Assembly: GCA_002842495.1 (NCBI GenBank)
Contig: PHDB01000039.1
Span: forward strand, 1 to 34,579
DNA from: Bacteroidetes bacterium HGW-Bacteroidetes-6
GTDB taxonomy: Bacteria; Bacteroidota; Bacteroidia; Bacteroidales; DTU049
Direction of reading: 5' to 3'
Length of the DNA: 34,579 bases
Shown: one piece after another, positions 17,422 to 25,161 of the stretch
Position numbering within the stretch: position 1 is the first letter of the stretch
Layout of the letters: each line of letters starts with the position of its first letter
The notes under the pieces: generated by a model
What the model was told of the DNA's origin: nothing
Database searches by the model: none
Seen by the model: the letters and a program-made list of their open reading frames with translations, nothing else
Position numbers and translations under genes: made by a program

Positions 17422-18179
17422 TATTTACAAGAATTAATGATTTGAAAAAACGATTCGGCTTTCAGCGATGCACCTCCAACAAGACCGCCGTCGATATCGG
17501 GCATTAAAAACAGTTCGCTGGCATTATCGGCTGTGACGCTACCTCCATAGAGAATGCGTATGTTTTGAGCCAATGTATCTCCAAATTTGCCTGAAACAAG
17601 CATACGAATGAATGCATGCATTTCCTGCGCCTGATTGTTGCTGGCTGTAACTCCGGTTCCAATAGCCCAAACAGGTTCATAGGCTATAGTTATGGTATTC
17701 ATAACATCTTCAGGAAGATTCCAAAGCACTCCTTCTATCTGTTTCTTTACTACTTCGAAATGATTTCCTGCATTTCGTTCGGGGAGCATTTCTCCACAGC
17801 AAAAAACGGGGTTGATTTGCATCGAAAACAATTGTTCAATTTTCTGAGTAAGTTCTGTATTGCTTTCGTGATTGTATTTGCGACGCTCGGAGTGACCAAC
17901 AATACACCATTTTATTTCCATATCTGATAGCATGGCTGCAGAAATTTCGCCAGTAAAGGCTCCGTTTTTATTGTTGTTCACATTTTGAGCTCCAAGCTGA
18001 ATATTGGAGTGCGCGAATAGTGATTTCAGTTGCTCAATATATACAAATGGAGGACAGATAAGAATGTCGGCATTCGGTGTTGAGTCCTGAAGGCGAGATA
18101 ATATATCACTTGCAAACAAGGAAATTTCGGCAGAATTCTGATTCATTTTCCAATTGCCGGCAACCAGTTTTTTACGCAT
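17421..18179 (-). CDS. tpiA: Triose-phosphate isomerase
   Basis: A 252-residue TIM-barrel enzyme interconverting dihydroxyacetone phosphate and glyceraldehyde 3-phosphate. All active-site elements are present: GNWKMN with Lys11, IVGHSERR with His96, AYEPVWAIGTG with Glu168 and the mobile loop, and LYGGSVTADN plus GGLVGGASL for phosphate binding. The ATG at 18179 (MRKKLVAGNWKMN) is chosen over an in-frame TTG two codons upstream. It is the first gene of the run tpiA, prmA, the 1505-residue protein and the SlyD-like gene. A weak -7-like TATTTTCG lies upstream, not good enough to call. Confidence 0.97.
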   Translation of the reverse strand: MRKKLVAGNWKMNQNSAEISLFASDILSRLQDSTPNADILICPPFVYIEQLKSLFAHSNIQLGAQNVNNNKNGAFTGEISAAMLSDMEIKWCIVGHSERRKYNHESNTELTQKIEQLFSMQINPVFCCGEMLPERNAGNHFEVVKKQIEGVLWNLPEDVMNTITIAYEPVWAIGTGVTASNNQAQEMHAFIRMLVSGKFGDTLAQNIRILYGGSVTADNASELFLMPDIDGGLVGGASLKAESFFQIINSCK

Positions 18180-18251
18180 TTTCAATCCTGTTTTAATTTA
18201 AGGTACGAAAATACAAAGAATAGTTGACTCCGAATGGCTCGATTGAATCTG

Positions 18252-18995
18252 CTATTGAATAAACAATTTGCTTTTAGCGATTCCCCACTTATGAAAACGA
18301 TAACGGAATGCAGTACCAATTACACCAAATCCATATTTTGTACTTCTTCGGAAATTAATTGACGAAGCATCTTCAAAATATTTTGTAGGGCAAGTTACTT
18401 CGGCAATTTCAAAACCGGCCATGAAAATCTGAGCAATCATTTGATTATCGAATACAAAATCGTCGGAGTTGACTTCATAGTTTATTTTTTGAAGAACTTC
18501 GGCCGAAAAAGCCCTGTAGCCTGTATGGTATTCGGATAATTTTTGTCCAATAATGATGTTTTCGAAGCCTGTCAGAAACCGGTTAAATACATATTTGTAA
18601 AATGGCATTCCACCTTTGCGGGCACCACGGCCTAAAATGCGCGAACCAAAAACCACTGGATAAACTCCGGCTGCAATGATATATGCCATGGGAGCTACCA
18701 ATTTAGGGGTGTATTGATAATCAGGGTGAAGCATCACTACAATGTCGGCTTCGAGTTCCAATGCTTTTTTGTAACAGGTTTTCTGATTGCCACCGTAACC
18801 TTTATTCTTTTCGTGACGAACAATATGCTTTATTCCAAGTCGGGCGGCAACTTCAGCGGTGCTATCGTGACTACAATCGTCAACCAGAATCACGTCGTCA
18901 ACAATGTCGAACGGAATCTCGGAGTAGGTGAGCTCAATTGTTTTTTCGGCATTGTATGCCGGAAAAACCACAATAATCTTTTTACCGCTTATCAT
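18252..18995 (-). CDS. Family 2 glycosyltransferase (dolichol-phosphate-mannose-synthase-like)
   Basis: A 247-residue GT-A-fold enzyme. VVFPAYNAEKTIELTY and VILVDDCSHDSTAEVA form the nucleotide-sugar site, HEKNKGYGGNQKTCYKKAL the conserved loop, and VVMLHPDYQYTPKLV replaces the usual D-x-D block. FLTGFENIIIGQKLSEYHTGYRAFS holds the acceptor-side motif seen in prenyl-phosphate sugar transferases. It has no C-terminal membrane anchor, so it is probably a peripheral protein loading a lipid-phosphate carrier. The GT-C-like membrane protein encoded nearby (19341-20756) could use such a lipid-linked sugar, but this link is inferred from proximity only. A -7 box lies 32 nt upstream of the ATG. Confidence 0.9.
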   Translation of the reverse strand: MISGKKIIVVFPAYNAEKTIELTYSEIPFDIVDDVILVDDCSHDSTAEVAARLGIKHIVRHEKNKGYGGNQKTCYKKALELEADIVVMLHPDYQYTPKLVAPMAYIIAAGVYPVVFGSRILGRGARKGGMPFYKYVFNRFLTGFENIIIGQKLSEYHTGYRAFSAEVLQKINYEVNSDDFVFDNQMIAQIFMAGFEIAEVTCPTKYFEDASSINFRRSTKYGFGVIGTAFRYRFHKWGIAKSKLFIQ

Positions 18996-19026
18996 ACAAG
19001 AGTTACTTATCGAAAATGCTTGCCTA

Positions 19027-19034
19027 CAAATATA
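19027..19034 (-). promoter_or_regulatory. Candidate -7 element for the GT2 gene
   Basis: Minus-strand 19034-19027 reads TATATTTG, a full match to TAnnTTTG. TTTC at 19056-19053 is an imperfect -33 at 18 nt. The predicted start is near 19021, about 25 nt before the ATG. Confidence 0.5.
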
Positions 19035-19187
19035 TGAATTATTGGAGATTCAGAAACACCTGTTTAATGTTGGAGGCTTAATCGGTTGATTATCAATAGC
19101 GAACATGGGTTGTTGATAAGCTGGAATTCAAAAAGACAATTTTGGCACAAAAAATGATTATATCAATCAACTTTAAAATCTACAGCC

Positions 19188-19274
19188 ATGAATGCAATTA
19201 AAGAAAATCTGATTTGGGTGTTATATTTTGTTTTTATTGCTGGTCTTTTTTTAATTGGAATGATTGTCTCTTAA
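19188..19274 (+). CDS. 28-residue putative single-pass membrane peptide
   Basis: An ORF of 28 codons, MNAIKENLIWVLYFVFIAGL then FLIGMIVS. A short polar start with two charged residues of each sign is followed by one hydrophobic helix of about 20 residues, ending right after it. It stands alone in a 345-nt gap between the GT2 gene and the GT-C-like gene and is followed 43 nt later by a strong terminator on the same strand, which implies a real plus-strand transcript. The only upstream -7 candidate (CAATTTTG, 19137-19144, with TTG 21 nt before) is imperfect. Function is unknown; expression is inferred from the terminator and the protein-like composition. Confidence 0.5.
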   Translation: MNAIKENLIWVLYFVFIAGLFLIGMIVS

Positions 19275-19317
19275 AGCCAATAAACCCAAAAGGGGTGACA
19301 CCATAGATGACTCATCA

Positions 19318-19342
19318 AGCTCCCGTGTAAGGGAGCTTTTTT
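19318..19342 (+). terminator. Rho-independent terminator after the 28-residue ORF
   Basis: AGCTCCC (19318-19324), loop GTGTAA, GGGAGCT (19331-19337), followed by a run of six T ending at 19342. The stem is GC-rich with a full U-tract. On the opposite strand it lies immediately downstream of the GT-C-like gene, but no U-tract follows there. Confidence 0.8.
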
Positions 19343-20756
19343 ATTGTTCAACCGTTTTTATCCAAACAAGATTGCGTTGCGATTGCCAGCTTAAATAAAT
19401 AATATCTCTTTCTTCCCAGTTGTTGTTAAGGGCTATCGAGTCGCGTTTTTGTTCTTTCATTATGTGCGCAGCCATATTCAGTTGAATTTGTTTAGACTCC
19501 TGAGAATAAGATTGTTTTTTATACTCTCGGATAGCCCAGTAACCAAGGGGATGCATAATCACTATAAATAGCGCAATAAACCATGTTTTTTTCTTGAAAC
19601 AATGACATGTTTTTTCGTAATAATGGGCAACAGCAATAGCAAGAAAAGGTGTAAAGCGTGCTGTGTAGATGTAATGAGTAGATCCGGCACTAAAAACGGC
19701 AGCAAAAAACAGCAGAGCTGTAAACAATGAAAGTGAAAGAATTTTTGAATCGGAGGATAGTTTTGTTTTGTGTACAAATATTGCAGCAACAACAAAAAGA
19801 GCTAATACGAAATATCCGGGTCCAACCAGTACATGATGAATTTGTTGTAAAAAAAGCAGCCAGGTTTCAGGATTCAATATATGGTAGCCCATATCGGTAT
19901 ATCCTTTGCCAAAATAGCCACTTCGTTCTAAGAATCGAATTCCCAGCGCCCTGAAAAAAGCATCTGATCCGGTAATACTAATGTACTGAATAGCGACAAA
20001 AACAGTAAATAATGTAATAGCAGAACCGGCAACCAGTATGCCTCGCCGTATATGTGGTGTTTTTAGTTTTTTCCAGTAAACCAAAATAAGTGCTGCGAAA
20101 AATGTAATTCCCATCCAATCGGTCGATGCAAGCAAAGCTGTAGTAAGAAATAATAAAATGCGCGATATCAAGACCCGTCCGCTATGCAGATAATGAATCC
20201 ATGCAGCGATTGAAAGTATTAGAAAAAATTGACCCCATATTTCGCTGAAATTATGGTAGCTGTGTGCAAACAGATTCACAGGGTTTAACAAATAAACAGC
20301 CATTGCGGCCAGCATAATATGATTTTTGAACCGGTAATTCGATTCATTCGAAAGCTGACCAACAATCCAGGCAAGCATCAAGGCTCCAAGAACAAGCAGA
20401 AAAAAAAGGATTAGCTGAAGTGAATATTGATTGATAGGCAGGTCGAATAATTTGATGATAAAGTAGTTGGCTATAAATGCCAAAGGTGGATGGGAAACAT
20501 AGTAGTTGTTTCCTTTTTTGTCTTCGAGTCGTTTGTAGTAATGGTTGAACTTTTTTGCATCGGGCCAGGTTTGAACAGGTGCAAAATGATATATGGCAGG
20601 GTTGTCGGAATTCCACACGCTGAGTGTGGTGAGCATGAAAATATGTGCAGTATTTCGATGGTCGGGTTGAACTTTGAAATTGCGGTTTAGTAGCAACCAT
20701 GTTGCAGCTATAAGAACAATAACCGGCAGAATCAACCTGAATCGGGCAGCAACCAT
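19341..20756 (-). CDS. GT-C-like polytopic membrane protein (putative lipid-linked glycosyltransferase)
   Basis: A 471-residue integral membrane protein with about ten hydrophobic helices: residues 6-24, about 112-133, 146-165, 175-190, 197-220, 236-260, then a cluster from about 315 to 420. The first loop contains WNSDNPAIYHFAP and YYVSHPPLAFIANYFI; the latter resembles the H-P-P region near the catalytic loop of ArnT/PMT-type (GT39/GT83) enzymes that move sugars from polyprenyl phosphate. A typical D-E or D-D pair after helix 1 is not obvious, so the catalytic assignment is tentative. The C-terminal soluble tail is short. It lies 9 nt after the DUF59 gene and so ends the suf cluster, an odd neighbour. 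Confidence 0.7.
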   Translation of the reverse strand: MVAARFRLILPVIVLIAATWLLLNRNFKVQPDHRNTAHIFMLTTLSVWNSDNPAIYHFAPVQTWPDAKKFNHYYKRLEDKKGNNYYVSHPPLAFIANYFIIKLFDLPINQYSLQLILFFLLVLGALMLAWIVGQLSNESNYRFKNHIMLAAMAVYLLNPVNLFAHSYHNFSEIWGQFFLILSIAAWIHYLHSGRVLISRILLFLTTALLASTDWMGITFFAALILVYWKKLKTPHIRRGILVAGSAITLFTVFVAIQYISITGSDAFFRALGIRFLERSGYFGKGYTDMGYHILNPETWLLFLQQIHHVLVGPGYFVLALFVVAAIFVHKTKLSSDSKILSLSLFTALLFFAAVFSAGSTHYIYTARFTPFLAIAVAHYYEKTCHCFKKKTWFIALFIVIMHPLGYWAIREYKKQSYSQESKQIQLNMAAHIMKEQKRDSIALNNNWEERDIIYLSWQSQRNLVWIKTVEQ

Positions 20757-20765
20757 ACTTTATTA

Positions 20766-21080
20766 TTACAACAACCCCAATTCCAATTTGGCTTCGTCTG
20801 TCATGTTTTCAGGACTCCAGGGCGGATCGAATGTAAGTTCCACCCAAACACTTTTTAAACTGCGAACATTTTCTGCAGCCGATTTTACCTGTAGTGGCAA
20901 TGTGTCGGCAACAGGGCAATTGGGTGCAGTTACTGTCATTAAAATACGCGCATTCATTTCTGCATCGATAGCGATGTCGTATATCATGCCCATATCCCAT
21001 AAATTCACAGGGATTTCCGGATCAAAAACAGTTTTTATCTGAGCAATGATTTGCAGAACAACGGGGTTTTCTGTATCCAT
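20766..21080 (-). CDS. DUF59/MIP18-family iron-sulfur assembly factor (SufT-like)
   Basis: A 104-residue protein with the family signature VFDPEIPVNLWDMGMIYDI and a conserved reactive cysteine in TVTAPNCPVADTLP (Cys55), followed by a short C-terminal WVELTFDPPWSPENMTDEAK. Such proteins assist in Fe-S cluster maturation or transfer. It starts 2 nt downstream of sufE and after sufS, which supports a role with the SUF system. The exact partner, whether cluster carrier or maturation factor, is not settled by sequence. Confidence 0.9.
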   Translation of the reverse strand: MDTENPVVLQIIAQIKTVFDPEIPVNLWDMGMIYDIAIDAEMNARILMTVTAPNCPVADTLPLQVKSAAENVRSLKSVWVELTFDPPWSPENMTDEAKLELGLL

Positions 21081-21082
21081 GA

Positions 21083-21517
21083 TTACTTAATTGTTTCATG
21101 TTTTGCTTTATATGCTACTGCATATAATTTCATTTGTTTGATCATACCATTGAGGCCGTTAGCTCTTGTAGGAGAAAGATGTTCGCGCAACCCGATGTTA
21201 TCGAGAAAATTCATATCGCAGTTGATCACGTCGTCGGGTGTTGCACCCGAAAGAACCTGAATCAGGATTGAGGCAATTCCTTTAGTGATAAGAGCGTCGC
21301 TGTCACCTTCGAAAAATATCTGACCATTGCGGTATTCGGCCGAAATCCATACCTGACTCTGGCAACCACTGATCAGATTCGAAGGTGTTTTTTTGGTGTC
21401 TTCGAAAGCGGGGAGCAATTTGCCAATTTCGATAATGTAGTTGTATTTATCGAGCCAATCGTCGAATACTGCAAAATTCGCGGCAATTTCGTCGGCCCTT
21501 TCTTTGATGTTTTTCAT
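21083..21517 (-). CDS. sufE: Sulfur acceptor protein SufE
   Basis: A 144-residue protein that takes the persulfide from SufS and passes it to the scaffold. The catalytic cysteine is in LISGCQSQVWISA (Cys52), the defining SufE motif. Also seen: the downstream block FEGDSDALITKGIASILIQVLSG and the family C-terminal LSPTRANGLNGMIKQMK. Its ATG overlaps the sufS stop by 4 nt (ATGA), so the partner proteins are translationally coupled. Confidence 0.96.
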   Translation of the reverse strand: MKNIKERADEIAANFAVFDDWLDKYNYIIEIGKLLPAFEDTKKTPSNLISGCQSQVWISAEYRNGQIFFEGDSDALITKGIASILIQVLSGATPDDVINCDMNFLDNIGLREHLSPTRANGLNGMIKQMKLYAVAYKAKHETIK

Positions 21518-22731
21518 TCAAAAATTTGTTTTACTTTGTGTAAAGACTCGAGAAAATAGTCTATTTCCTCTATTGTATTATAGGCAGCAAACGAAATCCG
21601 CATGGTGCCATTGATTCCAAAAAATTTCATAAGTGGTTCGGCACAATGCGTACCTGTTCTTAATGCTATTCCCATTTTGTCGAGTAGTGTACCTGCATCG
21701 TATGGGTGAATATTTTTTAGTAAAAAGGAGATAACAGCCGAACGGTTTTGAACGGGTCCGAAAAAAATCACATCACCCATATCGGTGAGTTTTCCGAGAG
21801 CATAATTGGTGAGTTCATGTTCCCATTCTCCCATTTTTTTTATACCAGTTTCGTTAATAAACCTTGTTGCTTCGGCTAAAGCTATTGCTCCGGCTACATT
21901 AGGAGTGCCCGCTTCGAATTTGAATGGTAATTCGTTGAATGTAGTTCCCTCGAACGAAACATTTTTAATCATTTCTCCACCTCCTTGATAAGGAGGCATT
22001 TTTTCGAGCCATTTTTCTTTTCCATATAGCACTCCAATTCCCATGGGGCCATACATTTTGTGAGCTGAAAATGCAAAAAAATCGCAATCGAGTTTCTGAA
22101 CATCTATATTAAGATGAGCAATTGATTGCGCACCATCAATCATTACTGCGATATTGCTTTTGTGAGCCAAGTCAACTATTTCCTTGATTGGATTGATAGT
22201 GCCTAGTACATTACTGATGTGAGTGATGCTAATGAGTTTCGTTCTGTCGTCGATTACAGAAGACAATTGTTGCAGATCGAGCAAGCCATTGCTTGTGATT
22301 TCGGCAACCCTGAGCTCGAGCCCATGCATTTGACACGCCATTTGCCAAGGCACAATATTACTGTGGTGTTCCATTCGGGAAACAATAATATTGTCGCCCT
22401 TACTTAGCATCGACGAAAACGATTGCGCAACTAAATTGACTGACTCGGTTGTTCCTTTGGTGAAAATAATTTCGTTGTCAGATGTCGCATTGATAAATTT
22501 TCGTACAGTATTTCTCGCGTTTTCGAATGCAATTGTCGATTGTGTCGAAAGGAAATGTACTCCCCGATGCACATTGCTGTTGAACTCCTTGTAATATGAC
22601 GCTTCGGCGTCAATAACACACAATGGTTTTTGTGTTGTGGCACCGTTGTCGAAATAGACTAATTTTTTCCCGTTTATTTCTTTATTGAGAATGGGGAATT
22701 GCGATCGTATATCCTGCATGTCAGGTTTCAT
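21514..22731 (-). CDS. sufS: Cysteine desulfurase SufS
   Basis: A 405-residue PLP enzyme that removes sulfur from L-cysteine for Fe-S cluster assembly. YFDNGATTQKP opens the fold, FAFSAHKMYGPMG carries the PLP lysine (Lys225), and LRTGTHCAEPLM carries the persulfide cysteine (Cys363). The group II (SufS-like) extension and motif YQGGGEMI are present. The first ATG is at 22731, but the Met at residue 5 (22719; MQDIRSQFPIL) is a likely real start: it matches the usual SufS N-terminus, and the -7 box TACCTTTG ends only 5 nt from the first ATG. sufB, sufC and sufD are not in the window, so the SUF genes are split or lie elsewhere. Confidence 0.96.
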   Translation of the reverse strand: MKPDMQDIRSQFPILNKEINGKKLVYFDNGATTQKPLCVIDAEASYYKEFNSNVHRGVHFLSTQSTIAFENARNTVRKFINATSDNEIIFTKGTTESVNLVAQSFSSMLSKGDNIIVSRMEHHSNIVPWQMACQMHGLELRVAEITSNGLLDLQQLSSVIDDRTKLISITHISNVLGTINPIKEIVDLAHKSNIAVMIDGAQSIAHLNIDVQKLDCDFFAFSAHKMYGPMGIGVLYGKEKWLEKMPPYQGGGEMIKNVSFEGTTFNELPFKFEAGTPNVAGAIALAEATRFINETGIKKMGEWEHELTNYALGKLTDMGDVIFFGPVQNRSAVISFLLKNIHPYDAGTLLDKMGIALRTGTHCAEPLMKFFGINGTMRISFAAYNTIEEIDYFLESLHKVKQIFE

Positions 22732-22735
22732 AATG

Positions 22736-22743
22736 CAAAGGTA
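22736..22743 (-). promoter_or_regulatory. Candidate -7 element for the suf cluster
   Basis: Minus-strand 22743-22736 reads TACCTTTG, identical to the box of the divergent gene at 22835. The predicted transcript start falls on or next to the ATG at 22731, but about 12 nt before the alternative ATG at 22719. The -33 element is weak. Confidence 0.55.
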
Positions 22744-22834
22744 TTAAAAAAATGGTTGTGAAATAATGCTGTAAATGCGACGAAAAGGATTGAATATAGA
22801 AAGCCAATTGTTACGAACATCATAAAATATTTTT

Positions 22835-22842
22835 TACCTTTG
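22835..22842 (+). promoter_or_regulatory. Candidate -7 element for the 156-residue exported protein
   Basis: TACCTTTG matches TAnnTTTG, with 18 nt between its last base and the A of the ATG at 22861, giving a leader of about 12 nt. The nearest TTG (22808-22810) is 24 nt away, so the -33 is poor. Confidence 0.5.
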
Positions 22843-22860
22843 AAGCAAATTATTCCAACC

Positions 22861-23331
22861 ATGAAAAAAAATGTACTATTGCTGCTTCTTAGTTTAACTT
22901 TTGGAACGCTTTCAATTCAGGGAAATGCTGCTACTGACGGTAAAAAACCTACGAAATTGCTGAAGAAATTTGCAGATCGGGTTGAGTCGCACGATGTAAA
23001 AGGTATTCTTGCTTTGATTGATGGGTCTTATAAACAAATACAACTCATTGGAACTCACAGCAATGACACCGTTAAATTTATCGGAGAGCTTTTTTGCGGT
23101 TACAATGCTGCCGACAATTCAACATTTACTTGTGTTGCATTGAGCGATATTAAGAAATGTGTTTTTCTGAAATTAGGTGATTTCGATAGTAAAACCAATA
23201 GCCCTGCGTATGCGTCGGTAAATTATCGTGTTGAAACGTTTGATGGGAAAAAGGTTAAAATCAACCTCACTGTAGTGCGTATTACAACCAGTACCGGTGT
23301 GCTTTTCCGTTTGGCTGGTGCTGTTGGCTGA
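22861..23331 (+). CDS. Small exported protein of unknown function
   Basis: 156 residues from the ATG at 22861 (MKKNVLLLLLSLTFGTLSIQ), with a clear signal peptide probably cleaved after GNA (about residue 23). The mature part has KPTKLLKKFADRVESHDVKGILALID, a helix pattern resembling the start of NTF2/SnoaL-like alpha-beta domains, followed by alternating strands (YASVNYRVETFDGKKVKINLTV). The NTF2-like reading is an inference from this pattern and is weak. It is predicted periplasmic and has no sorting domain. The next gene begins 39 nt downstream on the same strand, so the two probably form a unit that ends at the terminator near 23905. Confidence 0.8.
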   Translation: MKKNVLLLLLSLTFGTLSIQGNAATDGKKPTKLLKKFADRVESHDVKGILALIDGSYKQIQLIGTHSNDTVKFIGELFCGYNAADNSTFTCVALSDIKKCVFLKLGDFDSKTNSPAYASVNYRVETFDGKKVKINLTVVRITTSTGVLFRLAGAVG

Positions 23332-23370
23332 TGATTTTTTCTTTTGCAATCCACTCAAAAATAAATTGAT

Positions 23371-23862
23371 ATGTCAAATCTTGCAGAACTCCGTCAGGTT
23401 ATTCTTGAAAAGAAAACCCGAATATCGGCTATAGGTCAGCGTATTCCAGTTGTAATGTATTTATTTCTTTGGGCTATTATTGCTGTATTGATGGCTTATG
23501 TTGCAATTTCTATGTCGCAATGGGCTTTTTTGGGTATTTCGGTGGTTTCGTTGTTTTTTGGTTTTTTGGCATACAAATCACTGTCTGTTTTTCGCAAAGT
23601 GTATGCCGATGAAAACTTCATGTATGTTACTTATAAAGGAGTAGAAGAAGTTGTTCCGCTCGAAAGTATATATGCCGGAAGTAAACCTATACTTAAGGTG
23701 GCATCGGCGCTGGAAAGTGTGAAATTTTATTACAAAACACCAGCTGGTGATAAAAAGGTGGTGAAATTTGTCCCGCGTCAACTCAACGATATGTATAATC
23801 GTTTTTTGGATGCTTGTGAAGCAAAAAATGCGCAAATTAAAATAAAGCGCAGTTTTATTTAG
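23371..23862 (+). CDS. Small membrane protein with two adjacent transmembrane helices and a PH-like tail
   Basis: 163 residues starting at the ATG at 23371. Two hydrophobic helices lie at about 27-48 and 51-72, separated by a very short turn. A soluble domain follows whose beta pattern (FMYVTYKGVEEVVPLESIYAGSK and VKFYYKTPAGDKKVVKFVPRQ) resembles bacterial PH-like domains. It ends in a helix and a basic tail. This is an inference from pattern; no named family was recognised. Both termini are probably on the cytoplasmic side. It follows the exported 156-residue protein by 39 nt and is followed by a strong bidirectional terminator. Confidence 0.8.
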   Translation: MSNLAELRQVILEKKTRISAIGQRIPVVMYLFLWAIIAVLMAYVAISMSQWAFLGISVVSLFFGFLAYKSLSVFRKVYADENFMYVTYKGVEEVVPLESIYAGSKPILKVASALESVKFYYKTPAGDKKVVKFVPRQLNDMYNRFLDACEAKNAQIKIKRSFI

Positions 23863-23891
23863 TTTTTTTCAGGAAGTTCGATATCGAGCAA

Positions 23892-23921
23892 AAAAAAGAC
23901 TGCCCTTGGGCAGTCTTTTTT
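23892..23921. terminator. Bidirectional rho-independent terminator
   Basis: A perfect 14-bp inverted repeat: AAAAAAGACTGCCC (23892-23905), TT, then GGGCAGTCTTTTTT (23908-23921). A on one side and T on the other provide a U-tract in both directions. It separates the convergent genes ending at 23862 (+) and 23934 (-). Confidence 0.9.
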
Positions 23922-23933
23922 GTATCAACAAAC

Positions 23934-25121
23934 TTATTGTTTGATAAATTTAATCTTGCTTACTGTATCATCGGTTTGTTGTTCGATAATGTAGGTTCCG
24001 CTTGCAAAAGCAGAAATATCAATTATTGAACGGCCAGCTTCTTTTTCGCTGCGATACATTTCGCGTCCGGAGAGATCTCTAATAACAATTATACCTGAAG
24101 AGTTCAGCTCTAAGGTTAATTGGTCGGATGCAGGAACTGGGAATACTTTGATATTCTCAATACCATTGTCGCTCAAACCAACATTTAATAGAGTTGTGAA
24201 TGGAACCGAGTCAACCAGGCTTGTGATTCCGGCAGCATCAACAATAACAACATACATTGCATATGCAGTACTGTGTGTAAGTCCTGTCATGTTAAATACA
24301 TCGTCGACGCCAGCAACTACAGCTTTATTTCCTGAAGCAGCAACGGTAGCACCAGTGCTTCCTGTACCACTAACTACTTCGGCAGGAGTAGGCATGACAT
24401 CGGTTTGTGGTTGAACTACATAATAGGTTGTACCAGTTGCAGATGGGAAAAAATCGGCATCGGCTGTTGTAGCGGTTATATTGCTGATAATAATATCGTC
24501 TGTATAAACTCCAACAGTATCACCTGCATGGATACCTACACCGGCTTGCGATTCGTAACCATAACCTTTAATTGTTACGCCAGAATTATAAGAATCAACA
24601 TTAATTAATATCCAGCCATAATGTGTTTCGCCCGAAATATCGAATTTAACGCCAACATACTTATCGCCTTGTCCCTCGAAATTTCCCCAACTGTTGGAGC
24701 CAATATTATAACTGTAGTTTTCTAAAATAAAACCATCTGCTGCATCAACAACACTGCCGGAATCGAGTCCATTGGCTTTGTAAGAGTACTCACCCATCAT
24801 TCCATCGGTTGGGTTTACCTTCGAAATTCCTACATAACTGTAAGTCCAAGAGCTGGTGTATACAGAACCGGAATAAGTCGTATAAACATAACTGCTAAAG
24901 TTAATTGATTGATTGATGGTGAACTCATCTGTCATGTCGGTGTTCATATCAATACCATGATAATTGGGTCCAATACCGGTCATGTAAATATCTGGAGTCT
25001 CATCGGTGTAAACTACTTGACCCTGAGCAACAGTTCCAACTGCAAGAAAAGCTCCTGTAGCAGCCGAATACGATGCAAGTTTTGAAGCCAACTTAGAATG
25101 TTTTTTGTCAATTTTTTTCAT
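23934..25121 (-). CDS. T9SS-sorted secreted protein (unknown function)
   Basis: 395 residues from the ATG at 25121 (MKKIDKKHSKLASKLASYSA); an upstream TTG start would run toward the preceding gene and is rejected. The N-terminus has a basic stretch, then a hydrophobic AATGAFLAVGTVAQGQ and VVYTDETPD, a pattern I associate with a Bacteroidota family of exported proteins. The body is rich in Gly, Ser, Thr and Tyr (SYVYTTYSGSVYTSSWTYSY, FDISGETHYGWILINVDS), followed by a fibronectin-like segment (about 210-310: ISNITATTADADFFPSATGT). The C-terminus is a type A sorting domain: IKVFPVPASDQLTLELNSSG, IVIRDLSGREMYRSE, then SGTYIIEQQTDDTVSKIKF. It should be exported through the type IX system and anchored or released at the surface. 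It lies 40 nt after the fusion gene. Confidence 0.9.
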   Translation of the reverse strand: MKKIDKKHSKLASKLASYSAATGAFLAVGTVAQGQVVYTDETPDIYMTGIGPNYHGIDMNTDMTDEFTINQSINFSSYVYTTYSGSVYTSSWTYSYVGISKVNPTDGMMGEYSYKANGLDSGSVVDAADGFILENYSYNIGSNSWGNFEGQGDKYVGVKFDISGETHYGWILINVDSYNSGVTIKGYGYESQAGVGIHAGDTVGVYTDDIIISNITATTADADFFPSATGTTYYVVQPQTDVMPTPAEVVSGTGSTGATVAASGNKAVVAGVDDVFNMTGLTHSTAYAMYVVIVDAAGITSLVDSVPFTTLLNVGLSDNGIENIKVFPVPASDQLTLELNSSGIIVIRDLSGREMYRSEKEAGRSIIDISAFASGTYIIEQQTDDTVSKIKFIKQ

Positions 25122-25161
25122 AGATAATATGTTTTTAAGGTGCATAAAGATAAACATTTTT

